Part shown: piece after piece, positions 1-9,533 of the stretch
Numbering within the stretch: the stretch's first letter is position 1
Layout of the letters: each line of letters begins with the position of its first letter
From: Paludisphaera soli
GTDB lineage: Bacteria; Planctomycetota; Planctomycetia; Isosphaerales; Isosphaeraceae
Assembly (NCBI RefSeq): GCF_011064595.1
Contig: NZ_JAALJI010000030.1
Coordinates: 1 to 64,000 of the forward strand
Direction of reading: 5' to 3'
Length of the DNA stretch: 64,000 bases
Program-made: the position numbers and the translations under genes
Notes under the pieces: model-generated
Database searches by the model: none
Told to the model about the DNA's origin: nothing
What the model saw: the letters and a program-made list of their open reading frames with translations, nothing else

Positions 1-54
1 TTCGGCGTCCATTTCGGCGTGCACGAGATCGCCCGGATCGACCTCCGCGTGTAG
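1..54 (+). CDS. C-terminal end of an unidentified protein (truncated by the window)
   Basis: Frame 1 is open from the first base to a TAG at 52-54 and encodes 17 residues ending in ARIDLRV. Almost every codon ends in G or C, which matches real genes in this window. The fragment is too short to identify a family. No terminator hairpin is evident immediately after it; the next 200 bases are repeat-rich. Confidence 0.45.
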   Translation, partial: FGVHFGVHEIARIDLRV

Positions 55-127
55 ACTCGACCGAAGAGAACCGTCACCCATGTCCCCGAACGCGCGCCAC
101 CCATGTCCCCGGTCTATACACCCATCA

Positions 128-246
128 GGGGGAAGGACGATTCGCGACGGCCCATTCCATCAAGGCGGACGTATCAAGAAGGCGAAGGCTTATCGAGGCA
201 CCCCCCCCTCATTCCCCACCAGGAGTGAAGGACGATTCGCGACGGC
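128..246. repeat. Degenerate copy of a composite palindromic repeat family
   Basis: Two 20-nt direct copies of a motif ending in GGACGATTCGCGACGGC lie at 132-151 and 227-246. They flank a core around 155-205 that contains ATCAAGGCGGACG and TTATCGAGGCACCCC. The same core and flank words recur at about 7.85-8.03 kb and 26.6-26.8 kb, where the arms are better preserved. It is non-coding and sits between the 3' ends of the truncated gene and pgi. It is interpreted as a decayed family member because the arm hairpins are eroded. Confidence 0.6.
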
Positions 247-278
247 TCTCGTGTTCGTTTTCCTGCTCATTCAGGACT

Positions 279-1865
279 TCAGACCGCCTGGAACGTCGTC
301 AGGCCCGGATTCGCGCCTCGGGACATGCGGGCGCGGCCGTTGGCGGCGAGGTGTTCGAGGACGAGGTAGACGGTCTCGGCCGAGTCGGCGGCGCCGACGG
401 CCTCGGCGACCTGGTCGGCGGTCCGGGGCTGGGCGGTGAGCGCGGCGCGGGCCTTGTCCTGGATCTCGAGGACGCTCGCGGCGGCCTTCTTGCCCGCCTC
501 GACGCCGGGCTGGTGGTAGGCGTTGACGTTGACGAGCGTGGCGTAGAGTCCCACGGCCCGCTCGAAGAGCGCGATGAGCGCGCCGACGGTCTGGGCGTCG
601 ACCCGGTCGACGGTGATCGTGACCGAGCGGCGGTCGTTGGCGAAGAGGGCCTCGCGGGTGCCCAGCAGGAAGCCGTGCAGGTAGTCGCCCGGGGTGACGC
701 CGGGCTCGACCTCGCGGCCGTCGCCGCCGTCTTCCAGCACGCGGAGGAAGGTGACGAAGAAGTTGTCGACGCCGTCGCGGAGCTGCTGGACGTAGGCGTG
801 CTGGTCGGTCGACCCCTTGTTGCCGTAGACGCTGATCCCCTGGTCGACGCGGTTCCCCTCCAGGTCTAGCCGCTTGCCCAGGGACTCCATCACGAGCTGC
901 TGGAGATAGCGGCTGAACAGCAGGAGCCGGTCCTTGTAGGGCAGCACCACCATGTCCTTGGCGCCCCGGCCGTCGGTCGCCAGATACCACGAGAGCGCCA
1001 GCAGGGCGGCCGGGTTCTTCGCGACGTCGTGGACGCGGGTCGCCCGGTCCATCGCCGCCGCGCCGTCGAGGAGGCCCTTCATGTCGAGCCCCTGGAGCAG
1101 GCCGGGGACGAGGCCGACGGCCGAGGTCTCGCTGGTCCGTCCGCCGACCCAATCCCACATCGGGAACCGCGCCAGCCAGCCTTCCTTCGCCACGGTCTGG
1201 TCGAGCTTCGACCCTTCGCCGGTGACGGCCGTCGCGTGCTTGGCGAAGTCGAGTCCGGCCTTGCGGTAGGCCTCGGCGACGACGAGCATGCCGTTGCGGG
1301 TCTCGGGGGTGCCGCCGGACTTGCTCATGACGACCACCAGCGTCTCGTCGAGCGCGGGGCCGATCCGCTCCAGTTCGCGGGCGATGCCGTCCGGGTCGGT
1401 GTTGTCGATGAAGTGGGCATGGAGCCTGTCGGCCTTCGGGCTCCCCAGGGCGTCGGCGACGAACATCGGCCCGAGGGCCGAGCCGCCGATGCCGATGGAG
1501 AGCACCCGCGTGAACCTCGGCTTGCGCTGGGGCTTGACCTCGCCGGAGTGGACCTTGGCGGCGAAGGCGGCGACGGCGTCGAGGGTCTCGGCGATCTCGG
1601 CGGCGATCTCCGGCGTCGGCGACAGCTCCGGCGACCGGAGCCAGTAGTGGCCGACCATCCGGTTCTCGTCCGGGTTCGCGACGGCCCCCTTCTCCAGCTC
1701 GTCCATCGCGGCGAAGGCCCTGTCGAAGGCCGGTCGCATGCGCGCGATCGCGTCGTCGTCGAAGCCCATGCGGCTGACGTCCAGCGACACGTCGAGGGCG
1801 GGGACCCGGCAGAGCGAGGCCTGGTAGCGTTTCCAGAGTTCCGGCGCGTTCATTTCGTCGCTCAC
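279..1865 (-). CDS. pgi: Glucose-6-phosphate isomerase
   Basis: This enzyme interconverts glucose-6-phosphate and fructose-6-phosphate in cytoplasmic glycolysis and gluconeogenesis. The 528-residue protein shows the sugar-phosphate-binding SIS features: GIGGSALG near residue 125, SKSGGTPET near 181, and the PGI signature [12 protein letters not shown] at about 240-251. The catalytic Glu lies in MESLGK (Glu327) and a conserved His in STDQHA (His356). The start is a GTG at 1865; an in-frame ATG four codons later (1853) is equally possible because neither has a strong ribosome-binding site. The DUF202 gene ends 19 nt upstream on the same strand, so the two may be co-transcribed. Confidence 0.96.
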   Translation of the reverse strand: MSDEMNAPELWKRYQASLCRVPALDVSLDVSRMGFDDDAIARMRPAFDRAFAAMDELEKGAVANPDENRMVGHYWLRSPELSPTPEIAAEIAETLDAVAAFAAKVHSGEVKPQRKPRFTRVLSIGIGGSALGPMFVADALGSPKADRLHAHFIDNTDPDGIARELERIGPALDETLVVVMSKSGGTPETRNGMLVVAEAYRKAGLDFAKHATAVTGEGSKLDQTVAKEGWLARFPMWDWVGGRTSETSAVGLVPGLLQGLDMKGLLDGAAAMDRATRVHDVAKNPAALLALSWYLATDGRGAKDMVVLPYKDRLLLFSRYLQQLVMESLGKRLDLEGNRVDQGISVYGNKGSTDQHAYVQQLRDGVDNFFVTFLRVLEDGGDGREVEPGVTPGDYLHGFLLGTREALFANDRRSVTITVDRVDAQTVGALIALFERAVGLYATLVNVNAYHQPGVEAGKKAAASVLEIQDKARAALTAQPRTADQVAEAVGAADSAETVYLVLEHLAANGRARMSRGANPGLTTFQAV

Positions 1866-1884
1866 ATGGGGCTTGAGCTGGGAA

Positions 1885-2268
1885 TCAGGAGGTCAAGATC
1901 ACGAACGTCATGGCCAGCCCGGCGAGCGCCAGGACCGCGGCCACGACCAGGGGCGTGCGGAGGTGGAGGTCCGGATTGGCGACCCCCGCGCGGAGGTCCC
2001 GCACGTACGCCCGGTGCCGGATCGCCGCCACCGCGCACACGCCGACGCCGAACGCGACGATCGCCGAGCCCAGCACGGGCGGGATCGGCGACTGGGGGCC
2101 GTGCAGCTCGTGCTGCCTCTCCAGATCGCCCAGCAGGAAGCCGAACCGGGCGATCAGGAAGCCGAAGCCCATCAGGCCGAGCGACGTCCGCACCCAGGCC
2201 AGGTAGGTCCGCTCGGCGGCCAGATACACGCGCGGGTCGCCCACCGGATTCGTCGGCTCGGTGTCCAT
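1885..2268 (-). CDS. DUF202 family inner-membrane protein
   Basis: This is a 127-residue protein with three hydrophobic segments, at about 28-45, 64-82 and 106-125. The N-terminal [18 protein letters not shown] is the hallmark of the DUF202 (YidH-like) family, whose function is not established. The ATG at 2268 is preceded by GGGAGAG at a good distance, which decides this start over the longer open frame reaching 3444. It lies 19 nt upstream of pgi on the same strand and diverges from the phospholipase gene at 2404, with about 135 nt between them for promoters. Confidence 0.85.
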   Translation of the reverse strand: MDTEPTNPVGDPRVYLAAERTYLAWVRTSLGLMGFGFLIARFGFLLGDLERQHELHGPQSPIPPVLGSAIVAFGVGVCAVAAIRHRAYVRDLRAGVANPDLHLRTPLVVAAVLALAGLAMTFVILTS

Positions 2269-2403
2269 GACTCTCCCAGGAATCGGGACGGTCCGGGGCT
2301 GCTGCTCCTTGGCCGCGAAGGCCCCTCGGCCCTTATCATCGCATGGACGCCCGCGACGATACATCCCCGAACGACGCCCGCTCCTCCCGAGAGATCCGCC
2401 GTC

Positions 2404-3534
2404 ATGACCATCCGCCGACGATTCGCCCTCCTCGCCGCGTTCGCCCCGGCCCTGATCCCGAACACCCGGGCCGAGGGTCCGGGCGAGGCCCGCCTCAACC
2501 AGATCCAGGTGATCGGCTCGCACAACTCGTATCACGTCGAGCCCGCGCCCGGGGTGCTGGAGCTGATCGCCCGGGCCAACGCCCGGGGGGCGGATTCGCT
2601 CCGGTACACGCACCCGCCGCTGGCCGAGCAGTTCGCCGATCGGGGGATCCGCCAGATCGAGCTGGACGTCTTCGCCGACCCCGACGGCGGCCTCTTCGCC
2701 GACCCCGCGATCCGCAAGCTCGCCGAACTGACGGGCAAGGACGTCGGCCCCGACCCCGACCCGGACGGCAAGCTCCGCGACCCCGGCATGAAGGTCCTGC
2801 ACGTCGCCGGGATCGACTACCGCACGACGACCCTCACGCTGGTCGACGCCCTGGGCCAGGTCCGGTCCTGGTCGCGGCTGAACCCCCGGCACGTCCCGAT
2901 CCTCGTCCTGCTGGAATTGAAGACGGCCGAGGAGTCGCGGATCGCCGGCAAGGCCGTGCCCTTTGACGCCGGCCGGATCGCCGAGCTGGAGGCCGAGATC
3001 CTCTCCGTCTTCCCCCGCCCCGAGATCCTCACGCCCGACGACGTGCGTGGTGACTCCGCCACGCTCCCCGACGCGATCCGCACGCGAGGCTGGCCGAAGC
3101 TGGACGACGTGCGCGGCCGCGTGATCTTCGCCCTCGACAACACCGGGCCCGAGCGCGAGGTGTATGTGAAGGACCACCCCGCCCTCGCCGGCCGCCTGAT
3201 GTTCGCCAGCGTCGACGAGGGCGATCCCGCCGCCGCCTGGTTCAAGATCAACGACCCGATCGCCAGCTTCGACGACATCCAGCGCCTGGTGAAGGCCGGC
3301 TTCCTCGTCCGCACCCGCGCCGACGCCGACACGAAGCAGGCCCGCGACGGCTCGACCACGATGCGCGACAAGTCGCTCGCCAGCGGGGCCCAGTTCGTCA
3401 GCACGGACTACCCCGTCGCCGACCCGCGCCTCACCGACTACCACGTCCAGCTCCCCGGAGGCGTCGTCGCCCGCTCCAACCCCGTCAGCGGAGACCGCGC
3501 GTGGGACGGGATCGACCTGGAACGGGGGCGGTGA
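2404..3534 (+). CDS. Secreted Ca2+-dependent phosphoinositide phospholipase C-like protein
   Basis: The 376-residue protein begins with MTIRRRFALL and a short hydrophobic stretch to about residue 22, consistent with export. It resembles the bacterial PI-PLC-C1 group with a TIM-barrel phosphodiesterase fold. IGSHNSYH (His40) and a second His in LHVAGIDY (His133) fit the two catalytic histidines. RQIELDVFAD and VLLELK supply acidic metal ligands. The C-terminal FVSTDYP motif is typical of the group. The natural substrate in a bacterium lacking phosphoinositides is unknown, so the name is a fold assignment. The ATG at 2404 follows GAGAGA and is preferred over the long upstream extension, which lacks a plausible N-terminus. 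Confidence 0.82.
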   Translation: MTIRRRFALLAAFAPALIPNTRAEGPGEARLNQIQVIGSHNSYHVEPAPGVLELIARANARGADSLRYTHPPLAEQFADRGIRQIELDVFADPDGGLFADPAIRKLAELTGKDVGPDPDPDGKLRDPGMKVLHVAGIDYRTTTLTLVDALGQVRSWSRLNPRHVPILVLLELKTAEESRIAGKAVPFDAGRIAELEAEILSVFPRPEILTPDDVRGDSATLPDAIRTRGWPKLDDVRGRVIFALDNTGPEREVYVKDHPALAGRLMFASVDEGDPAAAWFKINDPIASFDDIQRLVKAGFLVRTRADADTKQARDGSTTMRDKSLASGAQFVSTDYPVADPRLTDYHVQLPGGVVARSNPVSGDRAWDGIDLERGR

Positions 3535-3556
3535 GAGGCCCCGAGCGCGTGGCGCG

Positions 3557-4801
3557 TCACGCCGAGGCGAACGCCGCTTCGTAGCGGCCGAGCAGCGCGC
3601 CGACGGCCTCGTCGCAGGCCTGGTCGCTGGTGCCGCCCCCCTGGTTGGCGACGACGAGGACGCCGAAGTCGCGGGCCGGGGCGAGCCAGACGACGGCGTA
3701 CCACATGGTATTGCTGCCGGCGTGGTTCAGGGCCCGGCCGCCGGCCCAGGGGCGGTCGAAGGCCATCCAGCCGCCGGCGTAGGTCTCGCCGCGACGGGGC
3801 GTGTGCAGGTCGCGGTAGGTCTCCGGCCGCAGGATCTTCGCCCCCGGGCGTTCGCCGCGGAGGTGGGCGACGGCGAACTTGGCCCAGTCGCCCATCGTGC
3901 AGTGGACGGTCCCCGCCGGGCCCATGACTTCCGCGTTGTCGTGGCGGATCGCCTCGATCCGGCCCCGGACGAGATGGTGGCCATAGGGGGCGTCCTCGCG
4001 CGAGGAGCGGTCGGCGCCCGGCGGGCCGAAGCCGCCCGAGTACATGTTCAGGCGCTCGAAGACCCTCGCCCGCGTCAGGTCCTCCCACGTCGCGCCGGTG
4101 ACCTGCTCGGCCATCAGCCCCGCCAGGACGTAGCCGGCGTTCGAGTAGCTGTAGGCCGCGCCGGGGCGGGTCTTCGGGGCCACGCGGCACAACTCCAGGA
4201 GCGCCGAATACCGCTTGTCGGTCGGCGTGCGGCCGGCGAGGTTCCACCAGTCGGCGTCGTGCGGCAGCCCGGCGCGATGGGTGAGGAGCTGCGAGAGGGT
4301 CGCGTCGCGGAAGTCGGGGTGGAGGCCGTCGGCGTACTCGGGGAAGACCGTCCCGATCGTGCTCGACGCCCCCAGCAGCCCTTCCTCGAACAGCGTGCCG
4401 AGGAGCGTCGCCGTGATGGCCTTCGTGCAGGACCCCAGATGCACGAGATCGGTGACGCGGATCGGGTCGGAGTCGCCGATCTTGCGGACGCCCGTCGCGC
4501 CGATCGAGACGACGGCGTTCCCCTTGAGGATCGCGCCGATCATTCCGGGGAGCTTGTGCCGGGAGCGCACGGTCTCCAGCGCGGCGGCCGTCTGGGGGTC
4601 GTCCGGCAGGCGGACCTCCCAGGGCTCCAGCACCGGCCGCAGGGCGTTCCGCCCGGGCGTGGGGGCGACCGGCTTGCGGACGGTCCGACGCGTCCCCGGG
4701 CCGATGGGCTCCTGCCCCTTCGCCGAGCCGACGAACGAGCCCGCGACGCCCGCCGCGCCGCCGAGCAACACCGACTTCAGCCAATCGCGACGATCCGGCA
4801 C
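3557..4801 (-). CDS. Tat-exported serine hydrolase, beta-lactamase (class C/esterase) family
   Basis: The 414-residue protein opens with MPDRRDWLKS followed by a hydrophobic Gly/Ala stretch, a twin-arginine-type export signal. The catalytic SxxK tetrad is SCTK at 124-127, inside HLGSCTKAIT. The second motif is YSN at 219-221. A late HAGSN segment takes the place of the KTG box. These residues define the penicillin-binding-protein-like hydrolase fold, which includes esterases, D-aminopeptidases and beta-lactamases. Resistance should not be assumed. It is convergent with the PI-PLC-like gene, with only 22 nt between the stops. Confidence 0.88.
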   Translation of the reverse strand: MPDRRDWLKSVLLGGAAGVAGSFVGSAKGQEPIGPGTRRTVRKPVAPTPGRNALRPVLEPWEVRLPDDPQTAAALETVRSRHKLPGMIGAILKGNAVVSIGATGVRKIGDSDPIRVTDLVHLGSCTKAITATLLGTLFEEGLLGASSTIGTVFPEYADGLHPDFRDATLSQLLTHRAGLPHDADWWNLAGRTPTDKRYSALLELCRVAPKTRPGAAYSYSNAGYVLAGLMAEQVTGATWEDLTRARVFERLNMYSGGFGPPGADRSSREDAPYGHHLVRGRIEAIRHDNAEVMGPAGTVHCTMGDWAKFAVAHLRGERPGAKILRPETYRDLHTPRRGETYAGGWMAFDRPWAGGRALNHAGSNTMWYAVVWLAPARDFGVLVVANQGGGTSDQACDEAVGALLGRYEAAFASA

Positions 4802-5102
4802 GGCCCGCCCTCCTGTTCGCTACCCCCCGCCCCGTTCGCATCGGCGGGATCGACGCTCCCTCGATCGAGCATAGATCCCCGATCACGGGGCGACAACCGG
4901 CGGGGTCGCGGATCGCGTGCGATGTCGACCTGTCGCATCGATCCGAGGGGATCGTCGGCCGCGCCTCGGCTTTCTCGCGTTTTTCCGGCGCAGTCGCCGT
5001 GCGAAAGCCGCCGATCCTCAGGGAGGCCTCGCGCCCCATTTCAGCCCAGCTCGGACGGCCCCGGTCCTCGGCGCCGCACGACCTCGGCTCGTCTCGACTC
5101 GG
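4802..5102. other. Intergenic region between divergent genes; no gene supported
   Basis: About 300 nt separate the beta-lactamase-family gene from the small protein beginning at 5103. The frame of the latter stays open back to an ATG at 4917, but the extra residues are Arg/Pro-rich without domain character. I therefore treat this stretch as promoter-bearing leader and not as coding sequence. No clear terminator or operator was seen. Confidence 0.4.
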
Positions 5103-5390
5103 ATGGAGGGTCCAGTGGATCGCTTCGTCACGCTGGAGAGGATGCCCGAAGGGTTCGCGATCCCCGAGGATCTCGCCGGCCGGCTGGCCTACGACCCGTC
5201 GACGCGCCGGCTCTCGTTTCGCGGCTACATGAGCAAGGCCGACTTCGACCGGCTCTGCGGCCTGACCGGGGATTGGGCGTTCCGCCGCAAGCTGGAGGAA
5301 TTGTTCCAGCGCTGCGTCTACAATGAGCGGCCGGAAACCCCCGGTCGCGGCCTGCTCGCCGCGCTCCGGAGGCGGATCGCCCCCGGTTGA
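5103..5390 (+). CDS. Small hypothetical protein (95 aa)
   Basis: The product is 95 residues, soluble and rich in charged residues. The phrase RRLSFRGYMSKADFDRL precedes a segment (residues 58-75) predicted to be helical. I recognise no characterised domain. The ATG at 5103 is chosen because the residues further upstream look non-coding, but an in-frame ATG at 4917 would give 157 residues. It is followed 61 nt later by the FG-GAP protein in the same direction, so they could share a transcript. Nothing in the context reveals a function. Confidence 0.6.
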   Translation: MEGPVDRFVTLERMPEGFAIPEDLAGRLAYDPSTRRLSFRGYMSKADFDRLCGLTGDWAFRRKLEELFQRCVYNERPETPGRGLLAALRRRIAPG

Positions 5391-5451
5391 GGTCGGCCGG
5401 GACGGTGCCCTCCCGCCGCGTCTCGGACCCGACCTCGACCGGAGATGACGG

Positions 5452-7833
5452 ATGACGAAGTCGTCGCCCCGCTGGCTGGGGCTCGTGGGATTGGGCCTGA
5501 TCCTTGCGTCGCGGACCGCGCCGGCGCAGGACCTGGAGCGTTTGAAGTACAACAACCCCGGGCTCGTCGTCGACCTGGGCGTCGGCCTCTGGGCCTGGCC
5601 GCTGCCGATGGACTTCGACGGCGACGGCGACCTCGACCTGGTCGTCAACTGCCCGGACAAGCCCTACAACGGCGTCTACTTCTTCGAGAACGCCGACGGC
5701 CCGACCTCGAAGGTCAAGTCGCCCGTGTTCAAGCCGGGCCGACGGATCAGCAAGGGGCTGCAGAACGTCCAGGTCAGCTACGTCGACGGCCGCCCGCGCG
5801 TGCTCTCGCCGGGGACGGAACATCCCGACTTCCTCAAGACCGGCCTGGAGCGCGGGACGCCTCTCCCCCTGCCCGCGAACGTCCACCCCAACAGGGTCCG
5901 GGGCAACTTCTGGCGCTATGTCGATTACGACGGCGACGGCAAGCTCGACGTGGTGGTGGGCGCCGACGACTGGACCGACTACGGCTGGGACAACGCCTAC
6001 GACCCGACCGGCAAGTGGACGCGCGGGCCGCTGCGGGGGTTCGTCTACGTCGCCCGAAACATCGGCGAGAGCGACGCGCCGAAGTATGAAGACCCGACCC
6101 GGGTGATGGTCGGAGACAAGCCGCTGGAGGTCTTCGGCTGGCCCTCGCCCAACTTCGCCGACTTCGACGACGACGGCGACCTGGACCTGGTGTGCGGCGA
6201 GTTCCTCGACGGCTTCACCTACTTCGAGAACGTCGGCTCGCGGACGAAGCCCGAGTACGCGGCGGGGCGTCGGCTGAAGCAGGGCGACGGCTCGCCGCTG
6301 GTCATGGACCTGGAGATGATCACGCCGACGGCGATCGACTGGGACGGCGACGGCGACCTCGACCTGATCGTCGGCGACGAGGACGGCCGCGTGGCGCTCG
6401 TCGAGAACGCCGGCGGCCTGGCCGACGACCGCACCCCGCGCTTCCTCGCTCCCGTCTACTTCCGGCAGGAGGCCGACGACGTGAAGTTCGGGGCGCTCGC
6501 CACCCCCTTCGGCTTCGACTGGGACGGCGACGGCGACTTCGACATCGTCTCGGGGAACACGGCCGGCTACATCGCGTTCGTCGAGAACCTGAGCGGGCCG
6601 GGCGTGGCCAAGCCGAAGTGGGCCGCGCCGAAGCTGCTGGAGGCCGACGGCCGGACGATCCGCATCCTGGCCGGGCCGAACGGCAGCATCCAGGGGCCTT
6701 GCGAGGCCAAGTGGGGCTACACCACGCTGACCGTGGCCGACTGGGACGGCGACGAACTCCCCGACCTGATCGTCAACTCGATCCTCGGCCGCGTCCACTG
6801 GTACAAGAACGTCGGCGCCCGCACCGAGCCGAAGCTCGCCGCGGCGCGGCCCGTCGAGGTGGCGTGGACGCCCGAGCATCCCCAGCCGAACCTGTCGTGG
6901 GGCTGGCTCCGCCCCGACGGGGACGCCCTGCTCACCCAGTGGCGGACGACGCCCGTCGCCGTGGACTGGAACCGCGACGGCCTGGTCGACCTGGTGATGC
7001 TGGACCAGGACGGCTACCTGGCGTTCTTCGAACGGGCCCGCAAGGACGGCGCGCTCGTCCTGCTCCCGCCCCGTCGGGCCTTCCGGAACGACTCCGGCGA
7101 GCCGCTTCGGCTGAACGCCAAGAGCGCCGGCGGCAGCGGTCGGAGGAAGCTCTGCGTGGTCGACTGGGACCGCGACGGCAAGCTCGACCTGCTGCTGAAC
7201 GCCGCCAACGCCCTGCTCTACCGTCAGGAGGGCGAGGCCGACGGCGGCTGGACGTTCCGGAACGTCGGCCTGCTTTCGAACCGGAACATCGAGGGCCACG
7301 ACGTCAGCCCGACCGTCGTCGACTTCGACGCCGACGGCGTCCCCGACTTCCTCGGCGGCGCGGAGGACGGCCGGTTCTACTACCTGGCGAACCCCGCCGC
7401 CAAGGACAAGACGTTCATGCCGGCCGTCGAGGGCGACCCCGCGCACGACGTCCGCGAGGTGCTGGCGCGCCAGGAGGCCGCCTGGAACGCCGGCGACCTC
7501 GACGGCTTCCTGACCACCTACTGGGACTCGCCCGAGCTGGTGTTCCAGTCCGGCGGCGCGCGCACCGAGGGATTTCGGGCCACCCGCGACCGCTACCAGG
7601 CCCGCTACAAGGCCGAAGGCCGCGCGATGGGCAAGCTGGCGTTCTCGGGCCTCGAAGTCTCCACCCTCGGCCCCGACGCGGCCCTCGCGCGCGGCGGTTG
7701 GCGGCTCGTCCTCCCCGACGGCGCCGAGCCCAGCGGCCTGTTCACCCTGATCCTCCGCCGCTTCCCCGAAGGCTGGAAGATCGTCCACGACCACACCTCC
7801 GCCGCCGACCCGGAGCCGACGAGGAACCCGTGA
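5452..7833 (+). CDS. Secreted FG-GAP/VCBS repeat protein with C-terminal SnoaL-like domain
   Basis: The 793-residue protein has a signal peptide ending near ASRTAPAQ. It carries nine Asp-rich calcium-loop motifs of the type DFDGDGDLDLV, DWDGDGDLDLI and DWDRDGKLDLL, spaced along residues 50-640. Such motifs mark an FG-GAP/VCBS beta-propeller, usually cell-surface and calcium-binding. Residues about 662-790 switch to a different fold (EVLARQEAAWNAGDLDGF to WKIVHDHTS) that matches the SnoaL/DUF4440 (NTF2-like) pattern. The combination suggests an extracytoplasmic binding or sensing protein. No enzymatic activity can be assigned. Confidence 0.82.
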   Translation: MTKSSPRWLGLVGLGLILASRTAPAQDLERLKYNNPGLVVDLGVGLWAWPLPMDFDGDGDLDLVVNCPDKPYNGVYFFENADGPTSKVKSPVFKPGRRISKGLQNVQVSYVDGRPRVLSPGTEHPDFLKTGLERGTPLPLPANVHPNRVRGNFWRYVDYDGDGKLDVVVGADDWTDYGWDNAYDPTGKWTRGPLRGFVYVARNIGESDAPKYEDPTRVMVGDKPLEVFGWPSPNFADFDDDGDLDLVCGEFLDGFTYFENVGSRTKPEYAAGRRLKQGDGSPLVMDLEMITPTAIDWDGDGDLDLIVGDEDGRVALVENAGGLADDRTPRFLAPVYFRQEADDVKFGALATPFGFDWDGDGDFDIVSGNTAGYIAFVENLSGPGVAKPKWAAPKLLEADGRTIRILAGPNGSIQGPCEAKWGYTTLTVADWDGDELPDLIVNSILGRVHWYKNVGARTEPKLAAARPVEVAWTPEHPQPNLSWGWLRPDGDALLTQWRTTPVAVDWNRDGLVDLVMLDQDGYLAFFERARKDGALVLLPPRRAFRNDSGEPLRLNAKSAGGSGRRKLCVVDWDRDGKLDLLLNAANALLYRQEGEADGGWTFRNVGLLSNRNIEGHDVSPTVVDFDADGVPDFLGGAEDGRFYYLANPAAKDKTFMPAVEGDPAHDVREVLARQEAAWNAGDLDGFLTTYWDSPELVFQSGGARTEGFRATRDRYQARYKAEGRAMGKLAFSGLEVSTLGPDAALARGGWRLVLPDGAEPSGLFTLILRRFPEGWKIVHDHTSAADPEPTRNP

Positions 7834-7844
7834 TCGACATGTCG

Positions 7845-8035
7845 ATTTCCCTCCCCCCCGGCGGGAAAGCATCCTCAGGGACGGACGAGGGCGACCATCA
7901 AGGCGGACGGCGCGAGGAAGCGACGGATTCGCGGCCCGCTTGTTCCTTCGGACGGCTCGCATGCTCGTCTTCCCCCTCATCCGGCCCTTCGGGCCACCTT
8001 CCCCCGCCAGGGGGGAAGGACGTTCGTCGTCGTGT
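7845..8035. repeat. Copy of the composite palindromic repeat family
   Basis: The well-preserved arm spans about 7972-8027. It contains GGCCCTTCGGGCC, which can fold as a small hairpin, and CCTTCCCCC facing GGGGGGAAGG, a second hairpin. The core at 7895-7925 (ATCAAGGCGGACGGCGCGAG then GAAGCGACGG) matches the cores of the copies near 0.15 kb and 26.7 kb. A weaker arm lies at about 7845-7890. The element occupies nearly the whole space between the FG-GAP gene and the next gene, both of which face the same way. Confidence 0.75.
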
Positions 8036-8072
8036 TCCATCCACAGGCTACCGGACCTCTGAGGCGACGCCC

Positions 8073-9512
8073 ATGACCGCCCTGCCCTCGCTACTCTTCC
8101 TCGTCGGTTCTCTGGGACAGACGCCGATCGACGTCGGCGATCGCAAGCAACTCTTCATGGACCATCGCTTCATCGCGGAGAGCGATCGCGTCGAACTCCG
8201 CGCGAACCCGGCGCGGAAGCTCGGGCTCCTGCGCGACGAGGCGGGCGAGCCGTTCCAGGGGCATGTCGGCCGAGTGATCGAGGATGACGGGAAGGTCCGC
8301 CTGTACCTCGGGGCCGACGACGTGCGCGTCCTGGAGAGCGACGACGGGCTGCACTTTCGACGCACCGACGTCAAGCTCCCCGGCGGCGGGATCTTTCCGA
8401 CGATCTTCCTGGACCCGCACGACCTCGACCCGACCCGCAGGTACAAGCTGTTCCGGATCGTCTACAGCCCGCCGTTCGACCCGGAGAAACACGGCGTCTA
8501 CGCGAGCTATTCGGCCGACGGCGTGATCTTCACCGAGGCCGGCCGGGTCCTCCCGCTCTACACGGACAACCCGCCCCTCGTCCACTGGGACGAGCGGATC
8601 GGCAAGTACGTGATCTACACGAGGGCCCTGGCGTACGACTCGGAGAACCAGCGCCGGATCGCCAGGATCGAGACCGACGACCCGCTCGCGCCGTGGCCCT
8701 ACACGAAGACGGACGACCCCCGAATGTTCTCGTCGATCGCGAACCTCCCGGTGGTCCTGGCCGCCGACGAGCAGGACGACCCGCATTCGGATATGTATTA
8801 CAACGGGTCCGCGATCTACCCGTGGGCGGACGAAGCCTACCTGATGTTCCCCACGATGTTCCGGCACTTCTCGCCCGATCGCAATCCCGCGGTCGTCCCG
8901 CCCGTCCCGGGCCGGTGGGAGGACTTCGGCATGCTGGAAGTCCAGCTCGCGGTCAGCCGCGACGGCGTGAAATGGTCGCGTCCGGACCGCTCGCCCTACA
9001 TCGCGACCGGGATGGTCGACGAGTGGGACCGCTGGTATGCGGTGGCCGCCCCGGGGATCATCCGGCGCGGGAACGTCCTGTACCAGTACTACTATTCGAG
9101 CGGGCGGCTGCACGACTCCGCGAACCTGCGGCCCGAGTACGCCGACGTCGCCAAGCAACTCGGCGGGGTCGGGGTCGTCCGGCAGCGGCTCGACGGTTTC
9201 GTCTCGGCCGACGTCGACCACAGGGGGGGCTGGCTGCGGACCCCGGTGATCGTCTTCCGGGGCGATCGCCTCCGGCTCAATCTCGACACCGGCGCGATGG
9301 GGACGGCGTTCGTGGAACTCCAGGACGCCGAAGGCCGGCCGATCCCCGGCTTCGCGCTCGCGGACTGCGAGGAGATCGGCGGCGACTTCGTCGACCAGCG
9401 GGTCTACTGGAAGGGGAACCCGGACGTCTCGGCGCTCGCCGGCCGGCCCGTCCGGATCCACTTCAAGCTGAAGCGGGCGAAGCTCTACGCGTTCCAGTTC
9501 ACGAACGGCTGA
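8073..9512 (+). CDS. Five-bladed propeller, glycoside hydrolase (GH32/43/62-like) family protein, exported
   Basis: The 479-residue protein has a short hydrophobic N-terminus (MTALPSLLFLVGSLGQ) consistent with export. DRKQLFMDHRFI and repeated segments such as LFRIVYSPP, DGVIFTEAGRVLPLYTDNPP and DEAYLMFPTMF have the look of the glycosidase-like five-bladed beta-propeller proteins common in planctomycetes. I cannot identify the catalytic acids with confidence, so the substrate is open. The ATG at 8073 is chosen because the frame upstream of it is repeat DNA. It is convergent with the thioredoxin-domain gene, only 21 nt away. Confidence 0.7.
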   Translation: MTALPSLLFLVGSLGQTPIDVGDRKQLFMDHRFIAESDRVELRANPARKLGLLRDEAGEPFQGHVGRVIEDDGKVRLYLGADDVRVLESDDGLHFRRTDVKLPGGGIFPTIFLDPHDLDPTRRYKLFRIVYSPPFDPEKHGVYASYSADGVIFTEAGRVLPLYTDNPPLVHWDERIGKYVIYTRALAYDSENQRRIARIETDDPLAPWPYTKTDDPRMFSSIANLPVVLAADEQDDPHSDMYYNGSAIYPWADEAYLMFPTMFRHFSPDRNPAVVPPVPGRWEDFGMLEVQLAVSRDGVKWSRPDRSPYIATGMVDEWDRWYAVAAPGIIRRGNVLYQYYYSSGRLHDSANLRPEYADVAKQLGGVGVVRQRLDGFVSADVDHRGGWLRTPVIVFRGDRLRLNLDTGAMGTAFVELQDAEGRPIPGFALADCEEIGGDFVDQRVYWKGNPDVSALAGRPVRIHFKLKRAKLYAFQFTNG

Positions 9513-9533
9513 GTTCGCTCCACAGCGGTCCGG

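Noticed and set aside
75-110. A 13-nt direct repeat (CACCCATGTCCCC at 75-87 and 98-110) suspected as an insertion-sequence end
   Set aside because: No transposase, terminal inverted repeats or target duplication nearby; most likely part of decayed repeat DNA.
5128-8040. A 970-codon minus-strand frame opposite the FG-GAP gene, beginning in the palindromic repeat
   Set aside because: Its start is repeat DNA and the rest is antisense of a gene with nine clear FG-GAP motifs.
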